The notes beneath the pieces were generated by a model, which did not search any database, was not told where the DNA came from, and saw only the letters and a program-made list of their open reading frames with translations. A stretch of DNA of 64,000 nucleotides from Candidatus Sumerlaeota bacterium (GTDB lineage: Bacteria > Sumerlaeota > Sumerlaeia > Sumerlaeales > Sumerlaeaceae): assembly GCA_026398535.1 (NCBI GenBank), contig JAPLSQ010000084.1, positions 16,131-80,130 of the forward strand, given 5' to 3'. A program made the position numbers and the translations under genes. Positions 45,058 to 54,907 of the stretch are shown in pieces; position 1 is the first letter of the stretch, and each line of letters starts with the position of its first letter.

Positions 45058-46317
45058 TCAGCGTTTTCTGATGTTTTGGCCGGGAGGAATGGTCACTTTG
45101 GCTGGATTGACGGGCAGCGGCGCCAGCGTGCCGCTTGTTCCGGAATTGTCAGATTCCGTGGACGCATTCTCTGCGGCCGGCGCGCCCGAAGCCTGCGGTT
45201 CGGGCAACACGTTTTGCGCGCCACCGGTTGGCGCGGCGGGGGCCGGCATCGCCGGCGCCGGCACTGGCACGGGGGTGTTCAGCACACCTGGCGGTGGCAC
45301 GGACGCGCCCGCGGAAGCGCCCGTCGTCGTCACAGCAGCGGCGGCAGTTGCCTGTTTCATTCCAAGCAACTCACCAACCGTGACGAACTCAAATCCCTTC
45401 TGTCGCAACTGATCGATGGCCCGCCCCGTCGTTTCCAGCGACTTGTCATAACGGTCGTGCATCAGGATGATCGCGCCGTCACGAGCGCCCTTCGTGATCT
45501 CCTGCATCATCGTGTCCGCGTTAGTCTGCGGACGCCAATCATTCGTGTCCACGCTCCAGCAGATTATTTTCAGTCCCATCTGCTCGCAGATATCCTGCAC
45601 TTTCTTGTTCGCCAGTCCATATGGCGGGCGCAACAGGACGGCATCCGTGCCGCCGGATTCCTTAATGGCGGACGCGGTGCGCGTCAATTCGTCGCGAATC
45701 TTATCCGGCGACAGACCGCTCAGTTTCACGTGTGACCATGTGTGGCTGGCAACCTCATGACCCTGCGCCGTCAATTCCCGCACCAGTCCGGGATTTTTCT
45801 GGATGTTGTCCCCGAGCAGGAAAAACGTGGCGCGAACATTTTTGGATTGAAGCAGTTTAAGGAATACCGGTGTGTATTTGGGATTGGGGCCGTCGTCGAA
45901 TGTCAACGCGATGCGGTTTTTGCCTGTCGGCCACTCACGGATCAGCTTGACCGACGGATCTGGCGTGCGGACGGACCGCGCCATGGTGAATGACGTGGCG
46001 GCGTGCGCGGCGGCCTGGGGGGTCAGGCTTGTCGGCTGATCATTCCCGGTGTCTGCCGCCGGCGTTTTCGTCTCGGCCTGTTTGTAATCGCGAACGATCG
46101 AGGCCATGACAAGACCCCGCTCGCGCTGTCCATCAGCGCTTTCGCCGCCCGATGCGCCAATGTCGTCTCCCGCGGCCTTTCCGCCAAGAAATGGCAGAAA
46201 AGCATTCCCTCCTTCCCTGTCCATATAATACTTGAACCCGGCGAAGGCGCCCGCAAAACACAGGGCGAACACCACCAGCACGATCACAATCTTGAACAGC
46301 TTCAACACAAAACCCAA
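45058..46317 (-). CDS. Membrane-anchored polysaccharide deacetylase (NodB homology domain)
   Basis: The likely TTG start at 46317 has AGGGAG about 10 nt upstream and gives 419 residues. An N-terminal helix (IVIVLVVFALCFAGAFAGFK) anchors or exports it; a ~90-residue linker precedes the NodB domain. Motif 1 TFDDGP (~138), motif 2 HTWSH (~192-196), motif 3 RPPYG, motif 4 DTNDW and motif 5 ILMHD are complete, so the metal triad Asp-His-His is present. It probably removes acetyl groups from peptidoglycan or another glycan. The last ~90 residues are a P/A/V-rich disordered tail (GASVPPPGVLNTPVPVPAPA). Confidence 0.88.
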   Translation of the reverse strand: MGFVLKLFKIVIVLVVFALCFAGAFAGFKYYMDREGGNAFLPFLGGKAAGDDIGASGGESADGQRERGLVMASIVRDYKQAETKTPAADTGNDQPTSLTPQAAAHAATSFTMARSVRTPDPSVKLIREWPTGKNRIALTFDDGPNPKYTPVFLKLLQSKNVRATFFLLGDNIQKNPGLVRELTAQGHEVASHTWSHVKLSGLSPDKIRDELTRTASAIKESGGTDAVLLRPPYGLANKKVQDICEQMGLKIICWSVDTNDWRPQTNADTMMQEITKGARDGAIILMHDRYDKSLETTGRAIDQLRQKGFEFVTVGELLGMKQATAAAAVTTTGASAGASVPPPGVLNTPVPVPAPAMPAPAAPTGGAQNVLPEPQASGAPAAENASTESDNSGTSGTLAPLPVNPAKVTIPPGQNIRKR

Positions 46318-46412
46318 TTTAATCCATTCTCCCTATCGGCGCCGGTCAGTCATGCGGTCTGTGGCATGAGTCGCGCATGGGCGGGTTGCCCGTCCCGCCC
46401 CGCGCAATAAAT

Positions 46413-46877
46413 TTAGTCCGCCGCTGGCGGCGGAGAAGACAATTCCGCGGCGGGAGCCTCTGGAGCGGTTTCCGCCGCTGGGGTCACGGTTTCAGTCTTG
46501 CTTATCGGCCCGACGGCTACGGGCGCTGGTCTTTTCAGCTCGGTGATTCTTGCCTTCTTGCCGCGCAACGCGCGCAGGTAATAAAGCTTGGAGCGGCGCA
46601 CTTTTCCTCGCCGCACAACCTTGATGCTGTCCACTCTTGGTGAATGAATGGCGAAAACACGCTCCATGCCCACGCCATAGCTGACGCGGCGCACGGTGAA
46701 TGTCTCGCTGATGCCGCTGCCCTTGCGGCGGATGCACACGCCTTCGAAATCCTGGATGCGCTCCTTGTCCCCTTCCACGATTTTAACCGACACGCGCACA
46801 GTGTCGCCGGGTTTGAAATCGGGAATGTCCGTTTTAAGCATGGGAGCTTCGTAATCACGGATGATCTGGCTGCTCAT
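46413..46877 (-). CDS. rplS: 50S ribosomal protein L19
   Basis: The ATG at 46877 with AAAGGAC about 10 nt upstream gives 154 residues. L19 lies at the 30S-50S interface. Core motifs are [58 protein letters not shown] and [21 protein letters not shown]19 is usually ~115 residues; the extra ~35 form a disordered P/A/E-rich tail ([20 protein letters not shown]). The usual neighbours rpsP, rimM and trmD are absent. Confidence 0.96.
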   Translation of the reverse strand: MSSQIIRDYEAPMLKTDIPDFKPGDTVRVSVKIVEGDKERIQDFEGVCIRRKGSGISETFTVRRVSYGVGMERVFAIHSPRVDSIKVVRRGKVRRSKLYYLRALRGKKARITELKRPAPVAVGPISKTETVTPAAETAPEAPAAELSSPPPAAD

Positions 46878-47036
46878 AACAATGCAGGTCCTTTGTCTGT
46901 GGATTTGGCAGCGGCGGGCCGAGTCCTGCCGGGGAAGTGGCAGCTGCGGACCGCATGCCCGTCCGCGCGCAAGCGCGGCGATAATCCGGTATCCGGGACG
47001 GCGCAAACCGCCCCGCATGACCATTGGTTGTGCTAC

Positions 47037-48047
47037 TTACTGAAAACGATCCTTTTTCTTCATTGCAAGATGCGCGGCCATCCTGACGGCGGCAGCCATG
47101 CTCGATTCATTGGCCGCGCCCCTGCCCGCCCTGTCGAAGGCCGTGCCGTGGTCGGGCGAAGTGCGGATGATGGGCAGGCCGAGTGTCACATTGACCCCGC
47201 CGTGAAAATCCAGTGTCTTGACAGGAATGAGCGCCTGATCATGATACATGGCGACAATCATGTCAAAATCACCCGAACGGGCGCGGTGGAAAACAGTGTC
47301 GGCCGGATGCGGCCCGGAAACATTGGCGCCCGCAACCCGCGCCTCCGAAATCGCGGGCGCGATGACATCCAGTTCCTCGCGCCCGAAATGCCCGCCTTCG
47401 CCCGCGTGGGGATTCAATCCGCACACCGCGATGCGCGGCGCGGACCCCAGCGCCCACGATGCCCAATCGCAGGAGATGCGAATCGTCTCTTTGAGCGACG
47501 CGCCTGTCAATAGGCGGGGAACCTCGCTCAAAGCCGCATGGATCGTCTCCAGAACAACATGCAGACCTCCGCCCGCGAGCATCATCCTCACGGCGCAGCC
47601 GCCGCACAGCGCGGCCAGCAGTTCCGTGTGGCCTGGAAAATCATATCCTGCCGCGTACATGGCTTCCTTGGATATGGGCGCCGTTACAATGGCATCCGCC
47701 TGGCCGCAGAGGGCAAGCCGCACAGCCTCTTCGATCCAAGCGCGCGCGGCAACCGCGTTGGCGGCATCAACGAGACCCGTGACGAAAGCCCCGCCCTTGG
47801 GCCGCGCCGGCGAATCAATCACGCCGGTCCGCCCCGAAGCAAGCCGCTCGTTAGGCGTGTCAATCTGCTCAAACGCCAAGGGCAGACCATAGGCCTTCGC
47901 CGTGGCGCGCGCCAGATTAATGTCACCGACGATCACAGGATGGCACATCTCCCGAACATCGCGCCGGCAAATCGCTTTCAACGCAACCTCGGACCCGATA
48001 CCCCCGGGATCGCCGAGGGTGAGAAGTATGCTGATCTCGGGCTTCAT
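47037..48047 (-). CDS. pdxA: 4-hydroxythreonine-4-phosphate dehydrogenase
   Basis: PdxA oxidises 4-phosphohydroxy-L-threonine with NAD in the DXP-dependent pathway to vitamin B6. The 336 residues carry ILLTLGDPGGIGSEVALKAI, VTAPISKEAMYAAGYDFPGH with the metal-binding region, VCGLNPHAGEGGHFGREELD, GPHPADTVFHRARSGDFDMI and VAMYHDQALIPVKTLDFHGG followed by VNVTLGLPIIRTSPDHGTAF. The length is normal. The start codon overlaps the alaS stop (ATGA, 48044-48047), so it should be co-translated with alaS. Confidence 0.96.
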   Translation of the reverse strand: MKPEISILLTLGDPGGIGSEVALKAICRRDVREMCHPVIVGDINLARATAKAYGLPLAFEQIDTPNERLASGRTGVIDSPARPKGGAFVTGLVDAANAVAARAWIEEAVRLALCGQADAIVTAPISKEAMYAAGYDFPGHTELLAALCGGCAVRMMLAGGGLHVVLETIHAALSEVPRLLTGASLKETIRISCDWASWALGSAPRIAVCGLNPHAGEGGHFGREELDVIAPAISEARVAGANVSGPHPADTVFHRARSGDFDMIVAMYHDQALIPVKTLDFHGGVNVTLGLPIIRTSPDHGTAFDRAGRGAANESSMAAAVRMAAHLAMKKKDRFQ

Positions 48048-50992
48048 TCTTCTGAATGAAGAATGGAGGATGCGTGCTCGCGAGCCGCCTTAAGGGCATC
48101 ACCGATATTTTCGGGATTCTTGCCGCCTGCCTGCGCCATTTCAGGTTTGCCGCCGCCCGAGCCGCCAACAATCGGGGCAATCTTCTTCACGATGTCCGAA
48201 GCCGAAAGCCCCTTGGCCGCAACATCAGGCGTCACCGCCGCCATGATTGTGGCGCGGCCCTCCGCCGACGAGGCCAGAACGGCAGCCAGCCCGCGCGGCT
48301 GGCGCGACTTGAGCGCGTCATAAACGCCGCGCAACTCCTGCGCCGCCAAGCCCTCGAAGCTCGCTGACACAAAGCGAACCCCGCCCATGACCGGCGCGCT
48401 TTCGATGATCTGCGCGGCATCGGCTGAGCTGAGCTTCGCGCGCAACTGCGCGATCTGTTTGCGCGCGGCTTTGAGTTCCTGCTGCAGGGCCTGCACGCGC
48501 TCAACCACCTGCTCGCGCGGAACGCTGAGGCTTTCCGAAAGTGATTTCAGCGCGGCGCGCTCCCGCTGGATGGCGTCCATGGCGCCCGCGCCGGTGGCCG
48601 CCTCGATGCGCCTCACGCCGCTGGCGATGGCGCTCTCCGACAGGATGACGAACGCCCCGATGCCGCCCGTGCGCCGCATATGCGTCCCGCCACAGAACTC
48701 AACATCCCAGTCGGGCACATTCACCACGCGCACCCGCGCGTCGTATTTCTCGCCGAAAGGAGCGATGATGCCGGGAATCTCGCGGGCCTCCTCCAGCTGC
48801 ATCGTCCTGATAATCAATTCAAGGTCCTCAAGTATCCGCTCGTTCACAAGACGCTCAACTTCCGCGATTTGATCCATGGTCAGCGCTACGGGATTCGAAA
48901 AGTCGAATCGAAGGTGATCCGGCCCCACATAAGAACCATGCTGTGTGACGTGTTTGCCCGCGACGCGCTTCAGCGCGCCCTGCAGCAGGTGGGTTGCCGT
49001 GTGATTGCGCATGATCGCAAGGCGGCGCTCGAAATCAATTCGGGCGTCCACAAGATCGCCCGCCGACAAAACACCGCGCTCGACGATCCCAAAATGGACG
49101 AAAACCTCCTCGTTTGTTTTTTGCGTGTCGGTGATCCTGACGAGCAAACCCTCTGATTCGATGTCGCCCGTGTCGGCGGCCTGTCCGCCGCCCTCGGCAT
49201 AAAACGGCGTGTCGCTGAGCACCACCGCGACCTCGTCGCCCGCTCGAGCCGACTGGACCTGCTTGCCGCCCATGAAAACAGCCAGCGTCTCGACACCCTT
49301 CACTGTCTCGGCGGGAGAAACGCCGCCCAGCAAATCGCCGTCGTCATCCGCCTCCTCCACATCTTCTTTGCCCTCCAACGTATCATCATAATCGTCATCG
49401 TCCGTCGCGGAGGATTCGCCTGAATCCCTCCGGGTCATATTCACGATACACCCGGTGTTCGAGGCGTCCGGCTTCTGATCCATAAGATCAGCCACAAGCT
49501 CCTCCAGGCTGCAACCCGCTTTGTCCGCCGCATCCTCCATCTCTGCCAGCATTTCCGCCACGCTGTCGGAGTGGCCGGTGAAAAACGTCGGGCCGTGAGC
49601 CTCATAGATTTCCCGCAGAGCCTCTTCCATTCCGGCGAAGCGCGCTTCCACGGCAACCTTGCGCGACTCGTCGCGGTGGCGCTCGGCATGCGTCTGGTAC
49701 TCGGCTTCGTTGAGCGTGTAGCCGCGGTCCAGGGCAATTTCACGAATGTCGTCTATCGGCAGGCCATAAGTCGAGACAAGCATGAATGCGTCGGCGCCGC
49801 TGATGACGGCCGGCTTCTTCACGCCCTTCGGTTTGGATTTTTCCAGCACGCCCTCAAGTTTCTGCAGTCCGGCGCCGAGTGTCTCGGCGTATGCCTCCTC
49901 CTCAAGGCGCATCACTTTTTTGATAAGCTCCGTGATTTCCCTGATTTCAGGATAGGCGTCGCCCATGACCTTCGTCACGGCATCCACGACGTTGTGCAGG
50001 AAGGGCGCCTCCTGGCCAATGCGCCGGGCATACCGCGCTGAGCGGCGCAGCAGGCGCCGCAACACATAACCGCGCCCTTCATTACCGGGCAGAATGCCCT
50101 CGCTGAGGGCAAACACGAGCGCGCGCGCATGATCGGCTGCCACGTTCACGCACTGCTTCGTTTCAATCGGCGCGTCGTCGTAGCTCTTCACGCCCGTCAG
50201 CGCGCAGACGCATTCAATGATCGGCCTGAACAAGTCCGTCTCGAAAAGCGAAGCGCGGTTCTGCACGAGACAGGTCAGGCGCTCGAGACTCATCCCCGTG
50301 TCCACGCCGCTGTTTTTCAGCGGCGGACGCGATCCATCCTTCTGCTGGTCAAATTGCGGGAAAACGCAGTTCCAGAATTCGAGATAGCGCGTGCCGGGAT
50401 CGTCGTCGTTGACCGTGGCATGCCGGAAATCAAGTGCCGGCCCGTACTGTTCGCCGCGGTCATAGTAAAGCTCGCTGCACGGGCCGCAGGCGCCGGTGTC
50501 GCCGGCGGGGCCCCAGAAATTGTCCTTCACGCCCAGCCGCACCATGCGGCTTTCAGGCAGACCGATCTCCTTCGTCCAGATGTCCCATGCCTCGTCATCG
50601 TCCTCGTAAACGCTGGCGCAAATGCGCGCGGGATCCAGCCCGGCGACCCCCGTGCTGAATTCCCACGCCCACTGAATGGCTTCGCGCTTGAAATAATCGC
50701 CGAATGAAAAATTCCCCAGCATCTCGAAAAACGTGTGATGGCGCAGCGTGCGGCCCACATTCTCAAGATCGCTGCCCTTGCCCCCGGCACGAAGACATTT
50801 CTGGGCGCTGCACGCGCGGCGGTAAGGCAGTTCCACCGAACCCGAGTAAAGGCGCTTGAATTGCACCATGCCGGCGGTCGTGAAAAGCAGGGTGGGGTCG
50901 TCTGGCGGCACCAGCGGCGATGAGGGCACGTGCCGGTGGCCGCGCTGAACAAAAAACTCGATGAATTTCTGTCGAAGTTGGTCGGATTTCAT
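48044..50992 (-). CDS. alaS: Alanine--tRNA ligase with acidic insertion
   Basis: Class II synthetase charging tRNA-Ala, with editing of Ser and Gly. The 982 residues include the N-terminus FIEFFVQRGHRHVPSSPLVP, aminoacylation motifs (LRHHTFFEMLGNFSFGDYFK, GPAGDTGACGPCSELYYDRG), editing-site HTATHLLQGAL near 662 and CGGTHMRRTG near 767, and the C-terminal C-Ala coiled coil. E. coli AlaS has 876 residues. A distinctive acidic low-complexity insert (ATDDDDYDDTLEGKEDVEEA) lies at about residues 525-560, just before the editing domain (TPFYAEGGGQAADTG). It is first gene of an alaS-pdxA unit. Confidence 0.97.
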   Translation of the reverse strand: MKSDQLRQKFIEFFVQRGHRHVPSSPLVPPDDPTLLFTTAGMVQFKRLYSGSVELPYRRACSAQKCLRAGGKGSDLENVGRTLRHHTFFEMLGNFSFGDYFKREAIQWAWEFSTGVAGLDPARICASVYEDDDEAWDIWTKEIGLPESRMVRLGVKDNFWGPAGDTGACGPCSELYYDRGEQYGPALDFRHATVNDDDPGTRYLEFWNCVFPQFDQQKDGSRPPLKNSGVDTGMSLERLTCLVQNRASLFETDLFRPIIECVCALTGVKSYDDAPIETKQCVNVAADHARALVFALSEGILPGNEGRGYVLRRLLRRSARYARRIGQEAPFLHNVVDAVTKVMGDAYPEIREITELIKKVMRLEEEAYAETLGAGLQKLEGVLEKSKPKGVKKPAVISGADAFMLVSTYGLPIDDIREIALDRGYTLNEAEYQTHAERHRDESRKVAVEARFAGMEEALREIYEAHGPTFFTGHSDSVAEMLAEMEDAADKAGCSLEELVADLMDQKPDASNTGCIVNMTRRDSGESSATDDDDYDDTLEGKEDVEEADDDGDLLGGVSPAETVKGVETLAVFMGGKQVQSARAGDEVAVVLSDTPFYAEGGGQAADTGDIESEGLLVRITDTQKTNEEVFVHFGIVERGVLSAGDLVDARIDFERRLAIMRNHTATHLLQGALKRVAGKHVTQHGSYVGPDHLRFDFSNPVALTMDQIAEVERLVNERILEDLELIIRTMQLEEAREIPGIIAPFGEKYDARVRVVNVPDWDVEFCGGTHMRRTGGIGAFVILSESAIASGVRRIEAATGAGAMDAIQRERAALKSLSESLSVPREQVVERVQALQQELKAARKQIAQLRAKLSSADAAQIIESAPVMGGVRFVSASFEGLAAQELRGVYDALKSRQPRGLAAVLASSAEGRATIMAAVTPDVAAKGLSASDIVKKIAPIVGGSGGGKPEMAQAGGKNPENIGDALKAAREHASSILHSEE

Positions 50993-51176
50993 GAATCAAA
51001 ACCTACAGCAGCGGCGCCGAATCCATGCAAACGGAATTTGCGCCACATTCCTGCCACGCAACTGCGAGGGCATACACGATTATAGTTGTCATTGCGGTCG
51101 CATTTCATCCACGAAGGTTTCCTGTCGCGTCAATCACGATCATACAGTAAATGATAAGAGGAGCGGTTTTGCACCC

Positions 51177-51836
51177 ATGAAACACACCTGTCACAACTTT
51201 TATATCGCCTGTATATGCGCCTGCGCGCTGTGCGCACAATCACAGTTTGCGCCCGCGTCCACCATCGATACCACGGCAACGGAAACCGCCGCACCCGACA
51301 CCTCCGCCCCTCTGCGGACCGAGCTTGTGGAGTGCGCCGCCCTTCCCAAGGGCAATCTCAGCGACGAACAGCTATGCGAACTGGTCCCTGACGACTCGCC
51401 CGGCCGCGTCATCATCCGCTGGCGAACCGAAACACAGGAGAACAATTACGGGTTCAACATCATGCGCGCCGTCAGCAAGACGGGACCCTATGACAAAGTG
51501 AACAAATCCATCATCCCGGGCGAAGGCACGACAAACATCCCCAAGAGTTACTGTTACGAAGACAGGGGGCTGCCGAGGGGGCGCATATTTTATTATTACA
51601 TCGAGTCCGTCTCCAACAATGGCGCCGTTGAGATCGTTGAGGGCACCAAGGGCACGCAAGTGAAGGTGAAGACCGTCGCCGAGGAGCGCGAATGGTTGCG
51701 CAACAAGGCGGCGGGCGCCGACGCCGCAACAACGTCGGCCAGCCAAACCGCGGCGCCATCCCGCGATTCCGACTGCACGAACATCTTGACTCTGCCACCG
51801 GCTCGCGTTTCTGCTACCACCAACCCATTATATTAG
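51177..51836 (+). CDS. Secreted fibronectin-type-III-like protein of unknown function
   Basis: The ATG at 51177 gives 219 residues with a signal peptide (FYIACICACALCAQSQFAPA). A T/A-rich linker is followed by a single Fn3-like beta sandwich (RVIIRWRTETQENNYGFNIM...GRIFYYYIESVSNNGAVEIV), a pattern often found in surface proteins of environmental bacteria. The end is a disordered Ala/Thr/Ser tail. The nearest GAGGAG is 14 nt from the ATG. Only 6 nt separate its stop from the decarboxylase gene, so they may form an operon, possibly for envelope glycans or their display. Confidence 0.7.
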   Translation: MKHTCHNFYIACICACALCAQSQFAPASTIDTTATETAAPDTSAPLRTELVECAALPKGNLSDEQLCELVPDDSPGRVIIRWRTETQENNYGFNIMRAVSKTGPYDKVNKSIIPGEGTTNIPKSYCYEDRGLPRGRIFYYYIESVSNNGAVEIVEGTKGTQVKVKTVAEEREWLRNKAAGADAATTSASQTAAPSRDSDCTNILTLPPARVSATTNPLY

Positions 51837-51842
51837 GAGCGC

Positions 51843-52781
<939 letters not shown>

Positions 52782-52825
52782 CTCGAAAAACAGGCACGTC
52801 AAGCGGGCAGCCATCAACTTGGGAA

Positions 52826-52845
52826 TGCCGGGCGTCTGCCCGGCA
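52826..52845. other. Perfect 8-bp hairpin between UDP-xylose synthase and hisH
   Basis: TGCCGGGC (52826-52833) pairs perfectly with GCCCGGCA (52838-52845) around a GTCT loop. No T-tract follows, so it is not a canonical intrinsic terminator. It lies 34 bp before the hisH ATG and may separate the two genes or act as an RNA stability or attenuation element. Confidence 0.4.
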
Positions 52846-52879
52846 AACCAAGGAATCGGCCTGACTTGAGCAACCCGCG

Positions 52880-53509
52880 ATGATCGTCATTGTTGACTAC
52901 GGAATGGGCAACCTGCGCAGCGTGGAGAAGGCCTTCGTCAAGCTCGGATATGAAACATGCCTCGTCAGCGACACCGCTTCTGTGGCGCGCGCCAATAAGC
53001 TCGTTGTGCCCGGCGTGGGCGCCTTTGGCGATGCCATGAAAGGCCTTGCCGCCCGCGGATTGACCGAGCCGCTCCGCCAATATGCCCAAAGCGGCCGGCC
53101 CATGCTCGGCATTTGCCTGGGAATGCAGATATTCTTTGAACACAGCGAAGAGGATCCGGGCATCAAAGGGCTGGGAATCATGCGCGGATGCGTCAAGAGA
53201 TTTCGCATGACCGACCTGAAAATCCCCCACATGGGATGGAACAACATCATCATCACGACAAGCTCGCGCCTGCTGGCCGACTTGGGCACGCTCAATGGCG
53301 GCACAGCCCCGAAGAGCGAGCCATACGTCTATTTCGTCCACTCATATTACGTGGCGCCTGACGATCCCGCTGTCATTGCCGCCACCGCGGATTACGGAAT
53401 CCGCTTTGCGGCGGCTGTCGAGTCGGGCGCTGTCATGGGAACACAGTTCCACCCCGAAAAAAGCCAGGCTGTGGGATTGAAAATCCTGAAAAACTTCGCG
53501 CGTTTATAA
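52880..53509 (+). CDS. hisH: Imidazole glycerol phosphate synthase glutaminase subunit HisH
   Basis: HisH is a class I glutamine amidotransferase that delivers ammonia to HisF in histidine biosynthesis. The 209 residues start MIVIVDYGMGNLRSVEKAF and contain the oxyanion loop VPGVGAFGDAM, nucleophile region GICLGMQIFFE, PHMGWNNI and the catalytic His-Glu in GTQFHPEKSQ. The length is normal. No hisF, hisA or other his gene is adjacent in the window, so it is either the leading edge of a broken his operon or an amidotransferase for a nucleotide-sugar pathway (the upstream gene is an SDR). Confidence 0.93.
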   Translation: MIVIVDYGMGNLRSVEKAFVKLGYETCLVSDTASVARANKLVVPGVGAFGDAMKGLAARGLTEPLRQYAQSGRPMLGICLGMQIFFEHSEEDPGIKGLGIMRGCVKRFRMTDLKIPHMGWNNIIITTSSRLLADLGTLNGGTAPKSEPYVYFVHSYYVAPDDPAVIAATADYGIRFAAAVESGAVMGTQFHPEKSQAVGLKILKNFARL

Positions 53510-53577
53510 GTGCGCCCCCATCCGCTCCACTCTACCCTGGATTGTGCGGGAAACGCTGTTTTTGTTTGCCCCCTGAA

Positions 53578-53832
53578 TTACAGGTGTTCCATGATCAGGA
53601 TCGACTGATCATCCTCGGGCAGCGCGTTCCCATCGAAACCATCCAAATCGGTGTAGTAACCGGCGGCCGCCGAGGGTGTCGTCGACGCCTCGTTCATGGC
53701 CGGCACATTATCGCTGTTGTATGTGGCGCCCGGCGGGGCGCCAGCCGCTGAATCTTGCCGCGATTGACCGATTGCGTTTTCCATCTGTGTTGACAAACCT
53801 GACGTTGACTTCAGTATATATTTAAACGGCAT
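53578..53832 (-). CDS. Orphan 84-residue acidic small protein
   Basis: The ATG at 53832 has a strong GAGGAG 7 nt upstream and gives 84 residues, MPFKYILKSTSGLSTQMENA at the start and ALPEDDQSILIMEHL at the end. It has no cysteine, no signal peptide and no transmembrane segment. The middle is A/S/T/P/G/N-rich (QDSAAGAPPGATYNSDNVPA) and the C-terminal part acidic (YYTDLDGFDGNALPEDD), suggesting intrinsic disorder. It is convergent with hisH and divergent, 43 bp away, from the THI5-like binding-protein gene. I do not recognise a family; a RiPP-type precursor or small regulator are possibilities without direct evidence. Confidence 0.6.
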   Translation of the reverse strand: MPFKYILKSTSGLSTQMENAIGQSRQDSAAGAPPGATYNSDNVPAMNEASTTPSAAAGYYTDLDGFDGNALPEDDQSILIMEHL

Positions 53833-53875
53833 GATTTGTCTCCTCATGAATTGCCAGCAAATAAACAAATGGCGC

Positions 53876-54907
53876 ATGATATGTTCCGTGATCGGAAAGT
53901 CCGCGCCGCATCCTTCCGATAGGCGCCTCAGGGCGCTTATCGCGCTGATCGGCATGATGATATGCTCCATCGCATGGCGCGGGCAATCAGCGGGAACGAC
54001 CTCGGCCTCGCTCATACTGCAATGGACGCACCAGTCGCAATTCGCCGGTTATTATGTGGCGCTGGAAAAGGGATTTTATCTCAAGCGCGGCTTAAACGTT
54101 GAGATTCTTCGGGGCGGCCCCGACCGCAATCCGGCGGATTATCTCCCCGATAACAGGGCGCAGTTCATGACAACCTTTCTCACGGGCGCGCTGGTCCATC
54201 GCGACAAGGGCGCGGCGCTTGTCAACATCGCGCAGATTGTCAACCGCTCAACACTCATGCTCATCGCATGGAAGAACCGCGGCATCAAAAGTGCCGCGGA
54301 TCTCCAGGGCCGTCGCGTGAGTCTCTGGGGCGGCGATTTCCGCGCGCCATTCCTCGGTTTTTTCAAGGCAAACTCAATCGAACCCGTTATCATTCCCCAG
54401 AATTACACGACAAATCTCTTCCTGCGCGGCGGCGCGGACGCGTGCGCGGCGATGTACTACAATGAGTACGACACAATCCGCCAGTCCGGCGTGAACGAGG
54501 ATGAAATAACGACCTTCTTCATGCGCGACCACGGTTTTGATCTGCCCGAGGACGGCATTTACTGTCTCGAATCGATGACGCGCTCCCATCCGGATGCTTG
54601 CGCCGCGATGGCTGCCGCCTCGATGGAAGGATGGAGGCACGCGTTGGATCATCGCGACGAGGCGCTCGACATCACGATGAAATATGTGAACGAATCCAAC
54701 CTGCCCACCAACCGCACCCACATGAAGTGGATGCTCGACAAGATACTCGAAGCCATCTTTCCGCGCGCGGGCGATGACTGGCAGGCGGGCGTGATCACCG
54801 CGCGGGCCTACGACAAAGCCGCCGCGCTGCTCAAACAGCAGGGGCTTGTCGGCACGGTTGCGCCTTATGAGCGGTTTCGCTGGCAGGGGGGAGCGAATGC
54901 TCAATAA
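53876..54907 (+). CDS. THI5/NMT1-type ABC substrate-binding protein
   Basis: The ATG at 53876 gives 343 residues with a signal peptide (LRALIALIGMMICSIAWRGQ). The THI5/NMT1 signature is strong: LQWTHQSQFAGYYVALEKGF followed by YLKRGLNVEILRGGP. Family members bind pyrimidine precursors, aromatic sulfonates or similar, and some feed sensors rather than importers. It has no lipobox, so it is likely soluble in the periplasm. No cognate permease or ATPase follows. Instead its stop overlaps by 11 bp the start of a transmembrane sensor phosphatase, suggesting that it reports ligand to that protein. Confidence 0.85.
   Translation: MICSVIGKSAPHPSDRRLRALIALIGMMICSIAWRGQSAGTTSASLILQWTHQSQFAGYYVALEKGFYLKRGLNVEILRGGPDRNPADYLPDNRAQFMTTFLTGALVHRDKGAALVNIAQIVNRSTLMLIAWKNRGIKSAADLQGRRVSLWGGDFRAPFLGFFKANSIEPVIIPQNYTTNLFLRGGADACAAMYYNEYDTIRQSGVNEDEITTFFMRDHGFDLPEDGIYCLESMTRSHPDACAAMAAASMEGWRHALDHRDEALDITMKYVNESNLPTNRTHMKWMLDKILEAIFPRAGDDWQAGVITARAYDKAAALLKQQGLVGTVAPYERFRWQGGANAQ

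Noticed and set aside
53578..53832. Calling the 84-residue product a bacteriocin or RiPP precursor
   Set aside because: No cysteines, no GG leader and no modification enzyme nearby. The exporter at 25-29 kb is too distant to link.
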